A stretch of DNA of 64,000 nt from Salinivenus lutea (GCA_002894685.1 NCRC01000007.1:62001-126000), one strand, 5' to 3'; shown: positions 24,201-33,094, counted from the first letter of the stretch. Numbers and translations are program-made. Notes: generated from the letters alone by a model not told the origin.

Positions 24201-25544
24201 GGCATTCACCCCCATTCGATCGAAGTAGTCGAGGGTGTCCTGAAGCGTCTCGTAGTCGTGGTTTTCGATAAAGTCGCGGACCAGCAGCTCGTAAATGACG
24301 AGGTCCTCCTGCTCCGGTCGGTCGTACGTGGAAAAGTTAAAGTCCTCCTGCCCAGGCTCCAGGACCGACACCAGCTGGTTGGCCTTTCCCGTGGGGTACG
24401 GTTTGAGGTTCGGGTACGTCGACTCCGAAATCTCACTGTCGTTGGGACTCAGCGCCTTCTTGGTGTAGGGGTCTGGAATCCGAATCTCCCCATCCACGAG
24501 GTACTGAAACCCGTATTCCTGCCCCGACGACAACCCCGAAATTTCCACCCAGTATCGGGTGCTGTCCTGTCCCGAACTGGTCGTGTTCGTCTCCCGATAC
24601 ATCTGGTACTCCGGCTGCACCTCCCAGTCCGTAAAGTCGCCAACGAGGTGGACGAATTGCTTCTCAGGCGCCTGAAGGACCAGCGTCACATTTCCTCCTC
24701 CAGTGTAGTTGATCCCATCTTCGAGCCCCGAGGGCACGGCCTGCTCCTCCGTGGGAGACGCACGAACCGCGTAAAGGGAGTCGGAGGCCGTATTGCCCTG
24801 ATCGTCGGTCGCCTCCACCCGGACATCTTTCCGGCCGGGAGATTCCAGGGAGAGCGAGTATTCCAGGCTGCCCGACGTGGTCGTCTGTTGTTCGGTCCCG
24901 TTCACGTACAGCGTAAAACTCTCCAGCGACGTATTGGATTGGGCAATGGCCTGGACCGTAACCGATGTATCTTTCCCGACCACAAGCGGATCAATCAGGG
25001 AGGCGGAGGGCGACTGGATCTGCGTGAGCACGGGCGCGTCCGGATCCCCAAGCTCCAGGATGATGTCCTGCCCGCCGTCGCCCTTCCCTTCTTCTGTCCC
25101 GTCCGCACTCCGAAAGACGAAGTTCATCGTCTGAATCGTTTCGTCCGACCCAAGCGTGCAGCCGGTCTCGTTGTCGTTATAGAACGAGCGAATGTCCTCG
25201 ATGGTGAGTTCGTACGTGTCGGGACCGACCTGAGTCAACTCGGTATCACTCCGGTTCCCGGTGAAATCGTCGCTCGTGGGCCAGTTGTTTTTCACGCAGC
25301 GCCACTCGTTCGGGCTCTCATCCGTAAACACGCCGGTGTGGGCGTGGACCGTCCCGTCAAACCCCTCCAGTCCCTTGTCTCCCTGATCGGCGTTAAACGT
25401 AATTGTCACCGACTGATTGACGGTCGGGATTGCGGGGTCCGTCTCCACAACCGGTTCCGATCCATCCTGGGCCCTCGTGCTGCCGACCGTGATCAACGCG
25501 CATGCGAGGACCGTGGCGACAAGTGCAGTAACAAGACGGCGCAT
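21213..25544 (-). CDS. Large GH13 alpha-amylase-family enzyme with a T9SS sorting tail
   Basis: 1443 residues. Order: signal peptide (1-25); N-terminal Ig-like domains (about 30-265); CBM48/E-set-like domain (about 280-375); GH13 catalytic barrel (about 415-830) with DVVYN at 500-504, nucleophile Asp575 (DGFRFD), acid/base Glu625 (VILEH) and Asp693 (ESHDEQW); a fibronectin type III domain (PTDLTTTADVEAGSIQLSW); a long beta-rich region; and a C-terminal type IX secretion sorting domain (NYPNPFRERTTVEY, YILRVS). It should be exported to the cell surface to cleave alpha-glucans. It is last in the SusC/SusD operon, behind a strong hairpin at 25590-25634. Exact specificity (amylase, pullulanase or branching-like) is uncertain. 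Confidence 0.92.
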   Translation of the reverse strand: MRRLVTALVATVLACALITVGSTRAQDGSEPVVETDPAIPTVNQSVTITFNADQGDKGLEGFDGTVHAHTGVFTDESPNEWRCVKNNWPTSDDFTGNRSDTELTQVGPDTYELTIEDIRSFYNDNETGCTLGSDETIQTMNFVFRSADGTEEGKGDGGQDIILELGDPDAPVLTQIQSPSASLIDPLVVGKDTSVTVQAIAQSNTSLESFTLYVNGTEQQTTTSGSLEYSLSLESPGRKDVRVEATDDQGNTASDSLYAVRASPTEEQAVPSGLEDGINYTGGGNVTLVLQAPEKQFVHLVGDFTDWEVQPEYQMYRETNTTSSGQDSTRYWVEISGLSSGQEYGFQYLVDGEIRIPDPYTKKALSPNDSEISESTYPNLKPYPTGKANQLVSVLEPGQEDFNFSTYDRPEQEDLVIYELLVRDFIENHDYETLQDTLDYFDRMGVNAIELMPVSEYDGNQSWGYNPALYFATDKYYGPAEDLKEFIDLAHQRGIAVILDVVYNQQTGQSPFIRLFNEGEFGPPTEDNPWANAEAKHPFNVFNDNNHESSFTKYWLDRANEYWLTEFNVDGFRFDLSKGFTQGPNNEGYTDVGSWAGPDQERIGILKRMADEIWAVDDSAYVILEHFAAPEEEQELASYRADETGGMMLWNNMNEPYSQAAKGEMEGSGFRNTYYENRGLSEPNYITYMESHDEQWLMYRNLTEGNSSGEYDIQTLETALNRQKLVGAFFFTVPGPRMLWQFGELGYGFGENGEQCLNGTGDNCPSIAPGRTSPKPIRWDYRDPAQSPDRVRLYKTWSALINLRNQQEVFTDPETDVSLQVGSETRGRRIELQHPSMNVVIIGNFGVTPREVAADFPSTGSWYDFFSGKELQIESDEQGASIPLAPGEFHIYTDAPVDTPEPGLVPYGTGAPPPEPPTDLTTTADVEAGSIQLSWTASSSSDVTGYQLYRGTEASFDTTDARIATLDPGVTSYADTVEDDRVYYYRVVALDNDGARSALSESVSGLLYPETLSVGISQSFGERSSSSDYRLVALPGDVRRGVGATFSGQAGEDWQVYRDNGSESDFFEAFDGSSSFEFRPGRGFWAISDSSWSVQDEVSTVPLRTTTAGLAAVVSLRDGWNIISNPLDKDVDWGQVEAANGGDLQPIWRFDGAFQQATTFSSARKGEAFYFHNRGGRSQLRIPYSATSSSGSESYTESAALLTLAAEGPDNTASRVRVGRAANADDGVGKEDVLAPPSRFETVSLRVRASSDTSSRTNELMRSVQGTSDEGNTFDLRLRGQTEQPIVMTLETDRLPSQFESLRLINRQTGASFDLRSQQQVELSPKTEETTLTLLAGTDAYVEKKQSELVPDELKLWTNYPNPFRERTTVEYTLPEAGTVTVEVFDILGRRVSTLVDGHQEEGLHRLDWSPGSQSGGGISSGVYILRVSMDGTSRTQKMTVIR

Positions 25545-25589
25545 AAAGAGAAGGGCGTTGGGAAAAAGGAGCGATGAGACCCGAAAATA

Positions 25590-25634
25590 GGCAGGAGCGC
25601 TCTCCCCCGAAGGTGAGGGAAAAGCGCTCCTGCC
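25590..25634 (-). terminator. Perfect 12-bp hairpin between the PUL lipoprotein and GH13 genes
   Basis: GGCAGGAGCGCT (25590-25601) is perfectly complementary to AGCGCTCCTGCC (25623-25634). The minus-strand tail reads CTATTTTCGG, a weak U-run. It could be a partial terminator or an RNA-stability element that lowers GH13 expression relative to susCD. Confidence 0.65.
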
Positions 25635-25653
25635 AGGCTCCTTTGTACGTGGA

Positions 25654-26991
25654 TTAGTTTCCGGGCTCGAACCGAATCTGGTCGATCAGAAGACTGCTTT
25701 CGTTTTCGAAGCCGACATTCTGAATGCCCGTGTCAAGCAGGGCTGAGGGATCGTCTCCCAGGGTCTCGACCGGAATCTCGATTTTCGTCCACTCGTTCCC
25801 CCCCGGGAATGTTATGTCTCTTCCATTGTCAAAGGAGTACCCGCCAGCATTGCCGTCAGTCGTTTCGACGAACACATACCCCGTCTGCTCCGACTCAGAT
25901 TTGACCCAGAAGGACAACACATCTCCCGGGCTGGCATCGGCAAAGAGGAGGTTGTAGTTGTACCCGAATCCGCCCCCTCCTCCATCCACGGCACGGGAGG
26001 TCGCACCATCACTGCCTTCAGGGACATCCGAGGAGCTATCGAGAGCGACCCCGCCAAACGAGTACTCGAAGGTCGTGGCGTCAAAATCATGCACCTCTGC
26101 GAGCATTTGACTGTCGTTGGCAAAGCCAACTTCGTCGACGTAATACGTCACGTCCGAGTCGGAGGTCATGCTAATGCTCTGCAGGGCCCCATTGCCGCCC
26201 GCACGGCTCGCCACCGGGTTAAAGTCGGGGCTGATCTGGTCGAGGGCAATGACATACTTGCTCCACTCCGTGCCCGAGGGGACGGAGACGTCGAGGTCGT
26301 GGGTCACCGTGCCGCCATCCGTTTCCTCTGTAAAGGAGAACGTGAGGGTGAAGTCGTTGCTCTGGTCGGGACGAATGAGGAACGAGAACCGGTTCGCGTT
26401 CGGCACGCTCGTCGTTCGCTCAATGGTGGCGGTTCCCGAGGCCGGAGACTCAATGCGCAAGGACGCCACCCCGGCGCTGTTTTCGGACACAACCGAGCTA
26501 TCAAGCTCCGCCGTGGCCCCATTCGACGTCGTCAGTGTTCGCTCCTCAAAGTCGGCAACCGACGCGAACGTGGGCGAGAACTCACTTTGGATGAGGAACG
26601 GACTCACTCTCACATCGACGGTGTCGGCAATCGTGCGTCCCTTCGCTGAGCCCTGTACGATGGCCTGCTCAGTAACCGAGCCTTCAACGTCTCCGTCGTA
26701 CGTGAGCGACCATCGCTGGTCACCATTCTGAGGGCTGCCGGACTGCTCGGCGCTCTCAGCCTGCAGCGAGCCGGTCGTTTCGACGGTCGGGTGCCCGTCA
26801 AGCCCTTGATAACTCAGACTGAGATCCACGGTGCCCTCCGTGAGCACCAGCGAGAGAGAGTTTGGAGAACTCAAGCTGGGCTGGACGTCAAAATCATTGA
26901 CGCTCGTAGGGCTCTCGTCGCACCCAACGAGACCAACCCCTAAAACAGTAACAAGGACAAAGCTCAGAATCAGCGTGGCGGTTCGACGCAT
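25654..26991 (-). CDS. PUL surface lipoprotein, probable glycan-binding
   Basis: 445 residues from ATG 26991; an earlier in-frame start adds 28 residues ahead of the signal peptide. The N-terminus MRRTATLILSFVLVTVLGVG followed by LVGCDES is a lipoprotein signal with lipobox Cys. The rest is beta-rich with two similar-looking segments typical of carbohydrate-binding domains (for example YYVDEVGFANDSQ and LLIDQIRFEPG near the end, after ITFPGGNEWTKIEIPVETLG). It occupies the SusE/SusF position between SusD and the amylase, so a surface glycan-binding role is inferred from location. I cannot match it to SusE or SusF by sequence. Confidence 0.75.
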   Translation of the reverse strand: MRRTATLILSFVLVTVLGVGLVGCDESPTSVNDFDVQPSLSSPNSLSLVLTEGTVDLSLSYQGLDGHPTVETTGSLQAESAEQSGSPQNGDQRWSLTYDGDVEGSVTEQAIVQGSAKGRTIADTVDVRVSPFLIQSEFSPTFASVADFEERTLTTSNGATAELDSSVVSENSAGVASLRIESPASGTATIERTTSVPNANRFSFLIRPDQSNDFTLTFSFTEETDGGTVTHDLDVSVPSGTEWSKYVIALDQISPDFNPVASRAGGNGALQSISMTSDSDVTYYVDEVGFANDSQMLAEVHDFDATTFEYSFGGVALDSSSDVPEGSDGATSRAVDGGGGGFGYNYNLLFADASPGDVLSFWVKSESEQTGYVFVETTDGNAGGYSFDNGRDITFPGGNEWTKIEIPVETLGDDPSALLDTGIQNVGFENESSLLIDQIRFEPGN

Positions 26992-27035
26992 GTCGGAAGT
27001 TGAAAACAATGGATACGGATGTCGAAAACGGGGCC

Positions 27036-27066
27036 TCTCCCCGGCCCCTCTATCGGGCCGGGGAGA
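27036..27066 (-). other. Perfect 12-bp intercistronic hairpin between susD-like and lipoprotein genes
   Basis: TCTCCCCGGCCC (27036-27047) pairs perfectly with GGGCCGGGGAGA (27055-27066) around a 7-base loop. There is no real U-run immediately after it (GGCCCCGTTTTC on the minus strand). It more likely stabilises the upstream susCD mRNA or attenuates than fully terminates. Confidence 0.55.
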
Positions 27067-27108
27067 TGGCATCAATACATGGTGGAGGGAACTCCCCGGA
27101 GCGCCAGA

Positions 27109-28740
27109 CTAGTATCCGGGGTTCTGCTCCAGATTCGGATTGGCCCGGAGTTCAGAAGCCGGAATGGGGTACAGGTTGAAGTTCGCATCAGTCGTCGTTC
27201 CTCCCTGCACGCCTCCCTTCCAGGGCCACACGCCATTCTCAGTGAACTCATCGAACCGAATGAGGTCGGTCCGGCGCTGCGCCTCCCAGAAGAGTTCGCG
27301 ACTTCGCTCCTCCAGGATAAAGTCGAGCGTGAGGTCGGACTGCGACAAGTCACGTCCCATGCCGGCACGCTCACGGAGATCGTTGAGGAGGGTAAGCGCC
27401 TGGCTTTGGTCTCCCCCGCCTCCCCGAAGCGTCGCCTCTGCGTACATCAGGTACGCATCCGCAAGGCGAAACATCGGAAAGTCGGTATCCGGGAAGGTAG
27501 CATTCGAACCCGGCTGCCCATCCGAGGTCACATTCCTGAATTTAGGGGCGGCGTACCCCTGCGAGAAGGCGCCAATCGGATCATCGGTGGTTTCGCCGTT
27601 CGGCAGCACGTCGTCAATCTCTTTCTCCTGCCCCTGGGTGAAGAAGAAGTCGTCGCGACTGTCCCCACCTTCATACCGATCGACCGACGCGCTCGTCGTC
27701 CGAAGGCCGGCCCATCCGAAGTCTAACCCAAAGGAGGCCGCATCCATCTCTCCTCCAACGGGTGCGTGCGCGAGGAAGGTCGTGCCGCCAAAGTGACGGG
27801 TGCGGTCTCCATCCTGCGGGATGGCAAAGATCACTCCGTCCGCCGTGTGGTTGTCGGCGAGGAAGAGGTGCTGGTAGTCCTCCTCCAGCTGATAATTCGC
27901 GTCGATCACCCGCTGCGTGTATTCAATCACTTCCCCGTAGCGGGACTCCCCGACGTAAACTTCAGCGTTCAGGTAGAGCTTCGAGAGAAGCATCCAGGCA
28001 GCCGCCTTGTCCGCCCGGCCGTACTCAGCCTGCCCAGCGGGGGGAAGCACCTCCTCATTCTCATCGTTGATGATGGCCAGCAGTTCACTCTCGATGAAGT
28101 TGAAGATTTCCTCGCGAGTGCTCTGCTCCGGGGCTTCACTTCCACGCGGAAAGTCTTCCGTGACGAGAGGAATATCACCGAAGAGATCGATTCCGTGCCA
28201 GTAGCTGAGGGCTCGCAGGAATCGAACCTCCGCTCGGTACTGCTGGATCGTCTGTTTTTTCTCCGCACTCACGCCGCGGGAATCCAGCCGGGAATCGGTC
28301 GACTGTCGCAGAAACTCATTTGCCTGGGAGACCTGGAAAAACACGCGGGAGTACATCCCGACCGAGAACTGGTTCGAGGACGTCCAGTTGTGATTGTTCA
28401 ATCGGCGAATGCCGTTGTCATTCCAGGCGATTACAGCCTCGTCCGTCGGAAGCTCTTGCATCTTCCAATAGAGGCGCATGTACTGCGAGAACCCCTCGTC
28501 GTCAATGGCCCCAATATCAGCGTTGCCGGCCGGCCCCTCCTGACCCGTCACGTTCAGGCCGCCGTAGACCTTCGCCAGGTAGTTCTCGTAGGAGCCATCT
28601 TCACTAAACACGTTGTTGGCGGTCGCACTACTCTTGGGGTTCACCCCCACATCCGTACACCCAGGGAGCACAACCAGCCCCCCCGTTACTAGAGCCAGAA
28701 GAAAAAGCGAGAGAAGTCGGGATTGGGAAACGCCAGTCAT
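27109..28740 (-). CDS. SusD/RagB-family outer-membrane glycan-binding lipoprotein
   Basis: 543 residues from ATG 28740; in-frame starts at 28758 and 28779 are possible. The signal peptide ends in a lipobox (GGLVVLPGCTD). SusD features include the TPR-like helical body (QYRAEVRFLRALSYWHGIDLFGDIPLV), FPMFRLADAYLMYAEA, LTLDFILEERSRELFWE and RRTDLIRFDEF, and a C-terminal PIPASELRANPNLEQNPGY. It caps the SusC barrel and captures oligosaccharides at the surface. It lies about 60 bases downstream of the susC-like gene in the same operon. Confidence 0.95.
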   Translation of the reverse strand: MTGVSQSRLLSLFLLALVTGGLVVLPGCTDVGVNPKSSATANNVFSEDGSYENYLAKVYGGLNVTGQEGPAGNADIGAIDDEGFSQYMRLYWKMQELPTDEAVIAWNDNGIRRLNNHNWTSSNQFSVGMYSRVFFQVSQANEFLRQSTDSRLDSRGVSAEKKQTIQQYRAEVRFLRALSYWHGIDLFGDIPLVTEDFPRGSEAPEQSTREEIFNFIESELLAIINDENEEVLPPAGQAEYGRADKAAAWMLLSKLYLNAEVYVGESRYGEVIEYTQRVIDANYQLEEDYQHLFLADNHTADGVIFAIPQDGDRTRHFGGTTFLAHAPVGGEMDAASFGLDFGWAGLRTTSASVDRYEGGDSRDDFFFTQGQEKEIDDVLPNGETTDDPIGAFSQGYAAPKFRNVTSDGQPGSNATFPDTDFPMFRLADAYLMYAEATLRGGGGDQSQALTLLNDLRERAGMGRDLSQSDLTLDFILEERSRELFWEAQRRTDLIRFDEFTENGVWPWKGGVQGGTTTDANFNLYPIPASELRANPNLEQNPGY

Positions 28741-28799
28741 AGCGATAGAGGATGTCATGTGCAAATGAGTGCAGGCCAAAGCGGGACCGTCTTCGGGCG

Positions 28800-31700
28800 T
28801 TACAGTTGCAGGTTGATCCCGGCGGTGAAGGTCCGCGAACGGGGGTACACCTGATCATCGATCCCAATGTTGGACGAACCGGGGCCCCCAACTTCCGGAT
28901 CTGGCCCACTGTAGCCCGTCAGCACGAACAGGTTGCTTGCCCGCGCAAAGACGCGGACGCGGTCCACTGAAGGAAGCGACCGCACCGTGTAGCCCAGGGA
29001 GACATTATCTAGGCGCAGGAAGGACGCATCCTCAACGTACACGTCCGAGAAATACTGCGGGGTCTCGAAGCCATTCTCGAGAGCCGACTCGTGGACGTTC
29101 GACGGGGCAAAGTTCCGGAGATTATCGAAGTGCCCAAAGTTCGACGCAACGTTATTGTAGACTTGCTGCCCGAGGTGTGCTCTCAGGGTAAAGCTCAAGT
29201 CTACATTCTGGTAATTAAATTGAGACGTGTGGCCAATAATCCAATCGGGTTGTGGATTGCCTGTAACAACTCGATCTTCTTCATTGACCGTCCCATCGCC
29301 ATTCACATCCTGGTAGAGATCATCCTCATCGATGGTACCATCTCCGTTTACGTCTTCGAAGATCGGGTCTCCATTGTCGTCTCGCTTGTGGCGAAACGTG
29401 AAGAAGGAATTGATGGGCTCTCCCTCGCGGAGGATTTGGATTGTGTTTCCGACGCCTCCGCTAATTCCTCCGGTTGAGATCCCCTGGAAGTCCTCGTCTG
29501 CCCCGCGATTGAGCTGGAGGAGCTCGTTGGAGTTCGTCGAGGCGTTCGTCTGCACAGTCCAGGAGAAGTCCTCAGTGTTGACGACCTGGGCGTCGACGCT
29601 CATCTCAAGTCCCTGGTTACGCATCGACCCGATGTTTGTCAGGACTCGGTCGCTGAGGTTTGCTCCCCCCGCCACCGGGACGGTAAAGAGCAGGTCGTCG
29701 GTGTCCTTCACGTAGTACTCAACCGAGCCGGTAATCCGCCCATCGAGGACGCCGTAATCGACGCCGATGTTCGTGGTGGTGGTCGACTCCCACTTCAGTG
29801 TCTCATCCGCGGCGTTGGGCCGGATGGTGCTCACAAACTCGTCTCCGAACTGAATTTGCGCACGGTTTCCTCCCGGCACCCAGAGCGGCTCGTAAAGGAA
29901 GTCGCCAATTTCCTGATTTCCGGTTTGCCCCCAGGAGACACGGAATTTCAGGTTCGAGAGAACATCGACGTCTTCCAGGAATGACTCCTGGTGAGCCCTC
30001 CACGCGAGCGCGGCGGACGGGAAGGTTCCCCATCGGTTTTCCGGACCGAACCGGGACGACCCATCCCGCCGAACGGTGAAGGTCAGCAGGTAGCGGTCCG
30101 AGAACGTGTAATTGGCCCGGAAGAAGCCAGAAATCAGCCGGCTCGGAATCTCCGTGACAAACGTGTTGGACTCCGACGCGGGATCAGTACTGTTAGGCCC
30201 AAAGATATTGCTGCTCAGGCCCGAGGAAGTGAACTCCGGGTATTCCTCGTAGAAATCCTGATACGAGTACCCAGCCGTCACGTCCACCGAGCTGTTGATT
30301 TGATCAAACGCCCGGTCGTAATTCAGGTAGGCATCCAGAAGCGTATTCGTACGCGTGAAGGATGCCCGTTCAATCGTACCGGGATTCGCCGAGAGAGCCT
30401 CCGACTTCAAGGTCGTCGGCGCGAAGAACTCTCGTTCCCCCGTGGTCACGTCGTAGCCAAACTTCACTCGAGCGCTCAGTCCCTCAACGAAGGTGGGCTC
30501 ATATTCGGCCTCGACATTCCCCAGACTCCGCCAGTTCTCCCCCACATTGTCGGTCAGGACGTACTGGGCAACCGGGTTGCTCTCTGCGTTCCCGTTGTCC
30601 CATTCAAAGAACCCACCGAAGTCACTTCCGACGTCCCGAATGGGCTGTGTGGGCGCAAAAAGGGCGGCGTTGCCCACCATTCCGGGCTCAAACTGATCCT
30701 GCGTTTTGGCGCCCCGAATGTTGGTACGAACCGTCACCCGATCGTCAAACAGGTACTGGTTGTAGCGCACAGACGCAGTCATGCGCTCCGTGTTCGAGGT
30801 TTCCAAAATGCCCTGCTGGTCGAGATACCCGAGCGAGAGCCGGACGTCGGAGTCCTCATAGTTTCGAGAAATCCCGAGGGAGTGCTCCTGTCCCAGACCC
30901 GTTCGCTGAGTAGCATCTTGCCAGTTGGTTTCCGCGTCGCCCAGCCGATCCAGCTGACTGGGGGCTCGCTGCTGCACAACGCGACGGAATTCGTCCGTGC
31001 CGAGAACGTCAATGTCATCGGCAACGGTGGAGGCCGACACACTACCCGTGTATGTCACGCGCGTGCCGTCTCCCTCGGCCGACTTCGTTTCGATAAGAAT
31101 GACGCCGTTGGCTCCTCGGGCCCCATAGATGGCTGTTGCCGAGGCGTCTTTCAGCACCGTGACATTCTCAATGTCATTGGAGTTCAGAAAGTTAAGCGGG
31201 TTCCGGCCCGCCGTATTCGACTCGTTACTAATCGGCACGCCGTCGATGACGAAGAGGGGCTGGCTGTCCGCATTCACGGACGTGGCCCCACGGATTCGGA
31301 TGTAAGACTGACTCCCGGGGGCGCCACTGCTGGCTGAAATTTGCACGCCGGACACCTTGCCCGAAATCAACCGATCCGGGCTTACGCCAGCCGATTGGTT
31401 CAGGTCTTCGGCACTCACCTTCGAGACCGTTCCGGTTAGATCTCGTGCCTCTTGCGAGCCGTATCCTACGACCACCACTTCGTCGAGCTCTCCGACATCG
31501 GCCTGAAGGCTCACATCAATCACCTCCCGGTCTCCGACCTCGACCGTCTGCCGCTGGTATCCGACAAACGAAATGACGAGAACGGCGTCTGGCCCCGGCA
31601 CGCGGAGCTCAAACTCGCCGTTGGCGTTGGTCGATGTGCCAGTGGAGGTGCCCTGAATGCTCACGTTCGCCCCGGGAAGCGTCTCTCCCGTTGAGGCATC

Positions 31701-31805
31701 CGTCACCGTGCCCTGCACGACCCGCTCCTGCGCAAGAACCCCCCCAGCGCATAGGAACAGGAAGGCAGTCGTAATCGCGACAGTTCGTAACAGTTTTGAC
31801 CACAT
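28800..31805 (-). CDS. SusC/RagA-family TonB-dependent receptor
   Basis: 1001 residues from ATG 31805, where a clean signal peptide starts (MWSKLLRTVAITTAFLFLCA). After it come a carboxypeptidase-regulatory-like domain (GTVTDASTGETLPGANVSIQ), a TonB box region (ELDEVVVVGYGSQ), the plug domain (IRIRGATSVNADSQPLFVIDGVP) and a long beta barrel ending in a C-terminal aromatic-poor strand (FTAGINLQL). With SusD it imports oligosaccharides across the outer membrane using TonB energy. A LacI-type palindrome lies 75-86 bases upstream of the start. Confidence 0.95.
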   Translation of the reverse strand: MWSKLLRTVAITTAFLFLCAGGVLAQERVVQGTVTDASTGETLPGANVSIQGTSTGTSTNANGEFELRVPGPDAVLVISFVGYQRQTVEVGDREVIDVSLQADVGELDEVVVVGYGSQEARDLTGTVSKVSAEDLNQSAGVSPDRLISGKVSGVQISASSGAPGSQSYIRIRGATSVNADSQPLFVIDGVPISNESNTAGRNPLNFLNSNDIENVTVLKDASATAIYGARGANGVILIETKSAEGDGTRVTYTGSVSASTVADDIDVLGTDEFRRVVQQRAPSQLDRLGDAETNWQDATQRTGLGQEHSLGISRNYEDSDVRLSLGYLDQQGILETSNTERMTASVRYNQYLFDDRVTVRTNIRGAKTQDQFEPGMVGNAALFAPTQPIRDVGSDFGGFFEWDNGNAESNPVAQYVLTDNVGENWRSLGNVEAEYEPTFVEGLSARVKFGYDVTTGEREFFAPTTLKSEALSANPGTIERASFTRTNTLLDAYLNYDRAFDQINSSVDVTAGYSYQDFYEEYPEFTSSGLSSNIFGPNSTDPASESNTFVTEIPSRLISGFFRANYTFSDRYLLTFTVRRDGSSRFGPENRWGTFPSAALAWRAHQESFLEDVDVLSNLKFRVSWGQTGNQEIGDFLYEPLWVPGGNRAQIQFGDEFVSTIRPNAADETLKWESTTTTNIGVDYGVLDGRITGSVEYYVKDTDDLLFTVPVAGGANLSDRVLTNIGSMRNQGLEMSVDAQVVNTEDFSWTVQTNASTNSNELLQLNRGADEDFQGISTGGISGGVGNTIQILREGEPINSFFTFRHKRDDNGDPIFEDVNGDGTIDEDDLYQDVNGDGTVNEEDRVVTGNPQPDWIIGHTSQFNYQNVDLSFTLRAHLGQQVYNNVASNFGHFDNLRNFAPSNVHESALENGFETPQYFSDVYVEDASFLRLDNVSLGYTVRSLPSVDRVRVFARASNLFVLTGYSGPDPEVGGPGSSNIGIDDQVYPRSRTFTAGINLQL

Positions 31806-31879
31806 GGTTGAGTGTGGAGGGTCGAGTGTGAGTAGATCAGACGTCATGTTCAAAATGGGCCGGCCGAATCCGACAGGAT

Positions 31880-31891
31880 GAAAGCGCTTTC
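31880..31891. promoter_or_regulatory. LacI-type operator upstream of the susC-like gene
   Basis: GAAAGCGCTTTC is a perfect 12-base palindrome (in the context TGAAAGCGCTTTCCA), matching the central-CG dyads bound by LacI-family proteins. It is in the 106-base gap between the LacI gene stop and the susC ATG, so the adjacent LacI regulator is the likely binder. Confidence 0.65.
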
Positions 31892-31911
31892 CAATTATGC
31901 AATCCGATGCT

Positions 31912-32931
31912 CTAGGTCTCCCCGGTCTGGGTTCCGCAGGTGTCTCGTACCACCAGCTCCGGGTCAAACACTGTGCTCGACACCGGCCGGTCCGGCTCCT
32001 GAATCCGGGCCGTCAACTTCTCGACGGCCAGCTCTCCATAGTCCCGAAGGGGCTGCCGAAGGGTCGACAGCCCCACATGTGCACTTACGTCAATGTCGTC
32101 AAAGCCGAGGAGCGCAACCTCCTCGGGCACCCGCACGCCCAGTTCCGACGCCGCCTGCAGAGCACCGATGGCCTGCATGTCCGAGGCCGCAAAGACCGCG
32201 TCGGGCGGGGGATCGCGTTGGAGCAGTCGCTTCATCGCCGTGTACCCCCCGTCCTTCGCAAAAGCAAACGGTTCCTGGCTCCCACGAGCGACCAGGGATG
32301 AGGCGCGAGGGTGGCCCACTTCGTCCAGGGCTTCCTCATACCCCCTCCGCCGCTCCGCGGCCGGGTCGGGCTCCGGGGTTCCGGAGGTAATGTGCCCAAT
32401 CCGCTGGTAGCCTGCCTCCAGCAAATGGCACGTCGCCTTGTATCCGCCTCGATGGTTGTCCACGTAGATCGACTCGTAATCCGGATGCCGCGTATCGACG
32501 AGTACGACGGGCTGCGAGCTCTCGTCCAGGGAGTTTGCAATGTCCTCGTGGAGGGGGGCCGAGAGGAGGAGAACACCATCGCTCCGGCCCCGCTGCGCGG
32601 CTCGTCGTACCTGCTCCTCTACCGCGTCCGGGTGGGACGGGGCATGCACCAGGAGATCGTAGGATTTCGGGGCGAGGGCATTCTGGATGCCCCGCAATAC
32701 GCCCATATAAAAATAATTGGCGAGAAGCGGCACGACCACCGCTATCGTATCGGTGCGATTCCGTGCCAGGTTCTGCGCCGACGCGTGGGGCTGGTACCCC
32801 AAGGACTGCGCCGCCTTCATCACGCGGTCTCGCGTATCGGGCGCCACCTTCGACTCGTCATTCAGCACACGCGAAACGGTCGCGGTGGACACGTCTGCAT
32901 GGTCCGCAATGTCGTAGATCGTCGGTGGCAC
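31912..32931 (-). CDS. LacI-family regulator of the PUL
   Basis: 339 residues. Helix-turn-helix TIYDIADHADVSTATVSRVLN and hinge region ASAQNLARNRTDTIAVVVP, followed by a sugar-binding-type effector domain (VLRGIQNALAPKSYD, GRSDGVLLLSAP, RIGHITSG, DAVFAASDMQAIGALQ, LLGFDDIDVSAHVGLSTL). It lies between the GH53 gene and the susC-like gene, all on the same strand, with palindromes on both sides; it most likely represses the PUL until a galactan- or glucan-derived sugar binds. The inducer is not known. Confidence 0.94.
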   Translation of the reverse strand: MPPTIYDIADHADVSTATVSRVLNDESKVAPDTRDRVMKAAQSLGYQPHASAQNLARNRTDTIAVVVPLLANYFYMGVLRGIQNALAPKSYDLLVHAPSHPDAVEEQVRRAAQRGRSDGVLLLSAPLHEDIANSLDESSQPVVLVDTRHPDYESIYVDNHRGGYKATCHLLEAGYQRIGHITSGTPEPDPAAERRRGYEEALDEVGHPRASSLVARGSQEPFAFAKDGGYTAMKRLLQRDPPPDAVFAASDMQAIGALQAASELGVRVPEEVALLGFDDIDVSAHVGLSTLRQPLRDYGELAVEKLTARIQEPDRPVSSTVFDPELVVRDTCGTQTGET

Positions 32932-32974
32932 GAATGAGGGTCGGTGGGTACGCGAGAGTTTACAATTCCCTAAC

Positions 32975-32988
32975 TGTAAGCGGTTACA
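32975..32988. promoter_or_regulatory. LacI-type operator upstream of the PUL regulator
   Basis: TGTAAGCGGTTACA: perfect 5-base arms TGTAA/TTACA around GCGG, 44-57 bases upstream of the lacI-type start codon. It resembles LacI/GalR dyads and may mediate autoregulation. Confidence 0.55.
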
Positions 32989-33018
32989 TTATGAGGGGGG
33001 AGCCAGAGAATGTCAAGT

Positions 33019-33032
33019 TGTAAGCGCTCCCA
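33019..33032. promoter_or_regulatory. Second, half-conserved LacI-type site
   Basis: TTGTAAGCGCTCCC shares the TGTAAGCG half-site with the operator at 32975, about 44 bases away (centre to centre), with a degenerate second half. The spacing of about four helical turns would allow cooperative binding. Confidence 0.4.
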
Positions 33033-33094
33033 CCGCTAGAGGGTGGGTCGCGAACGGGGGCTTTCACCCCTCAATTCTCCCCCCCTCCGCTCCC

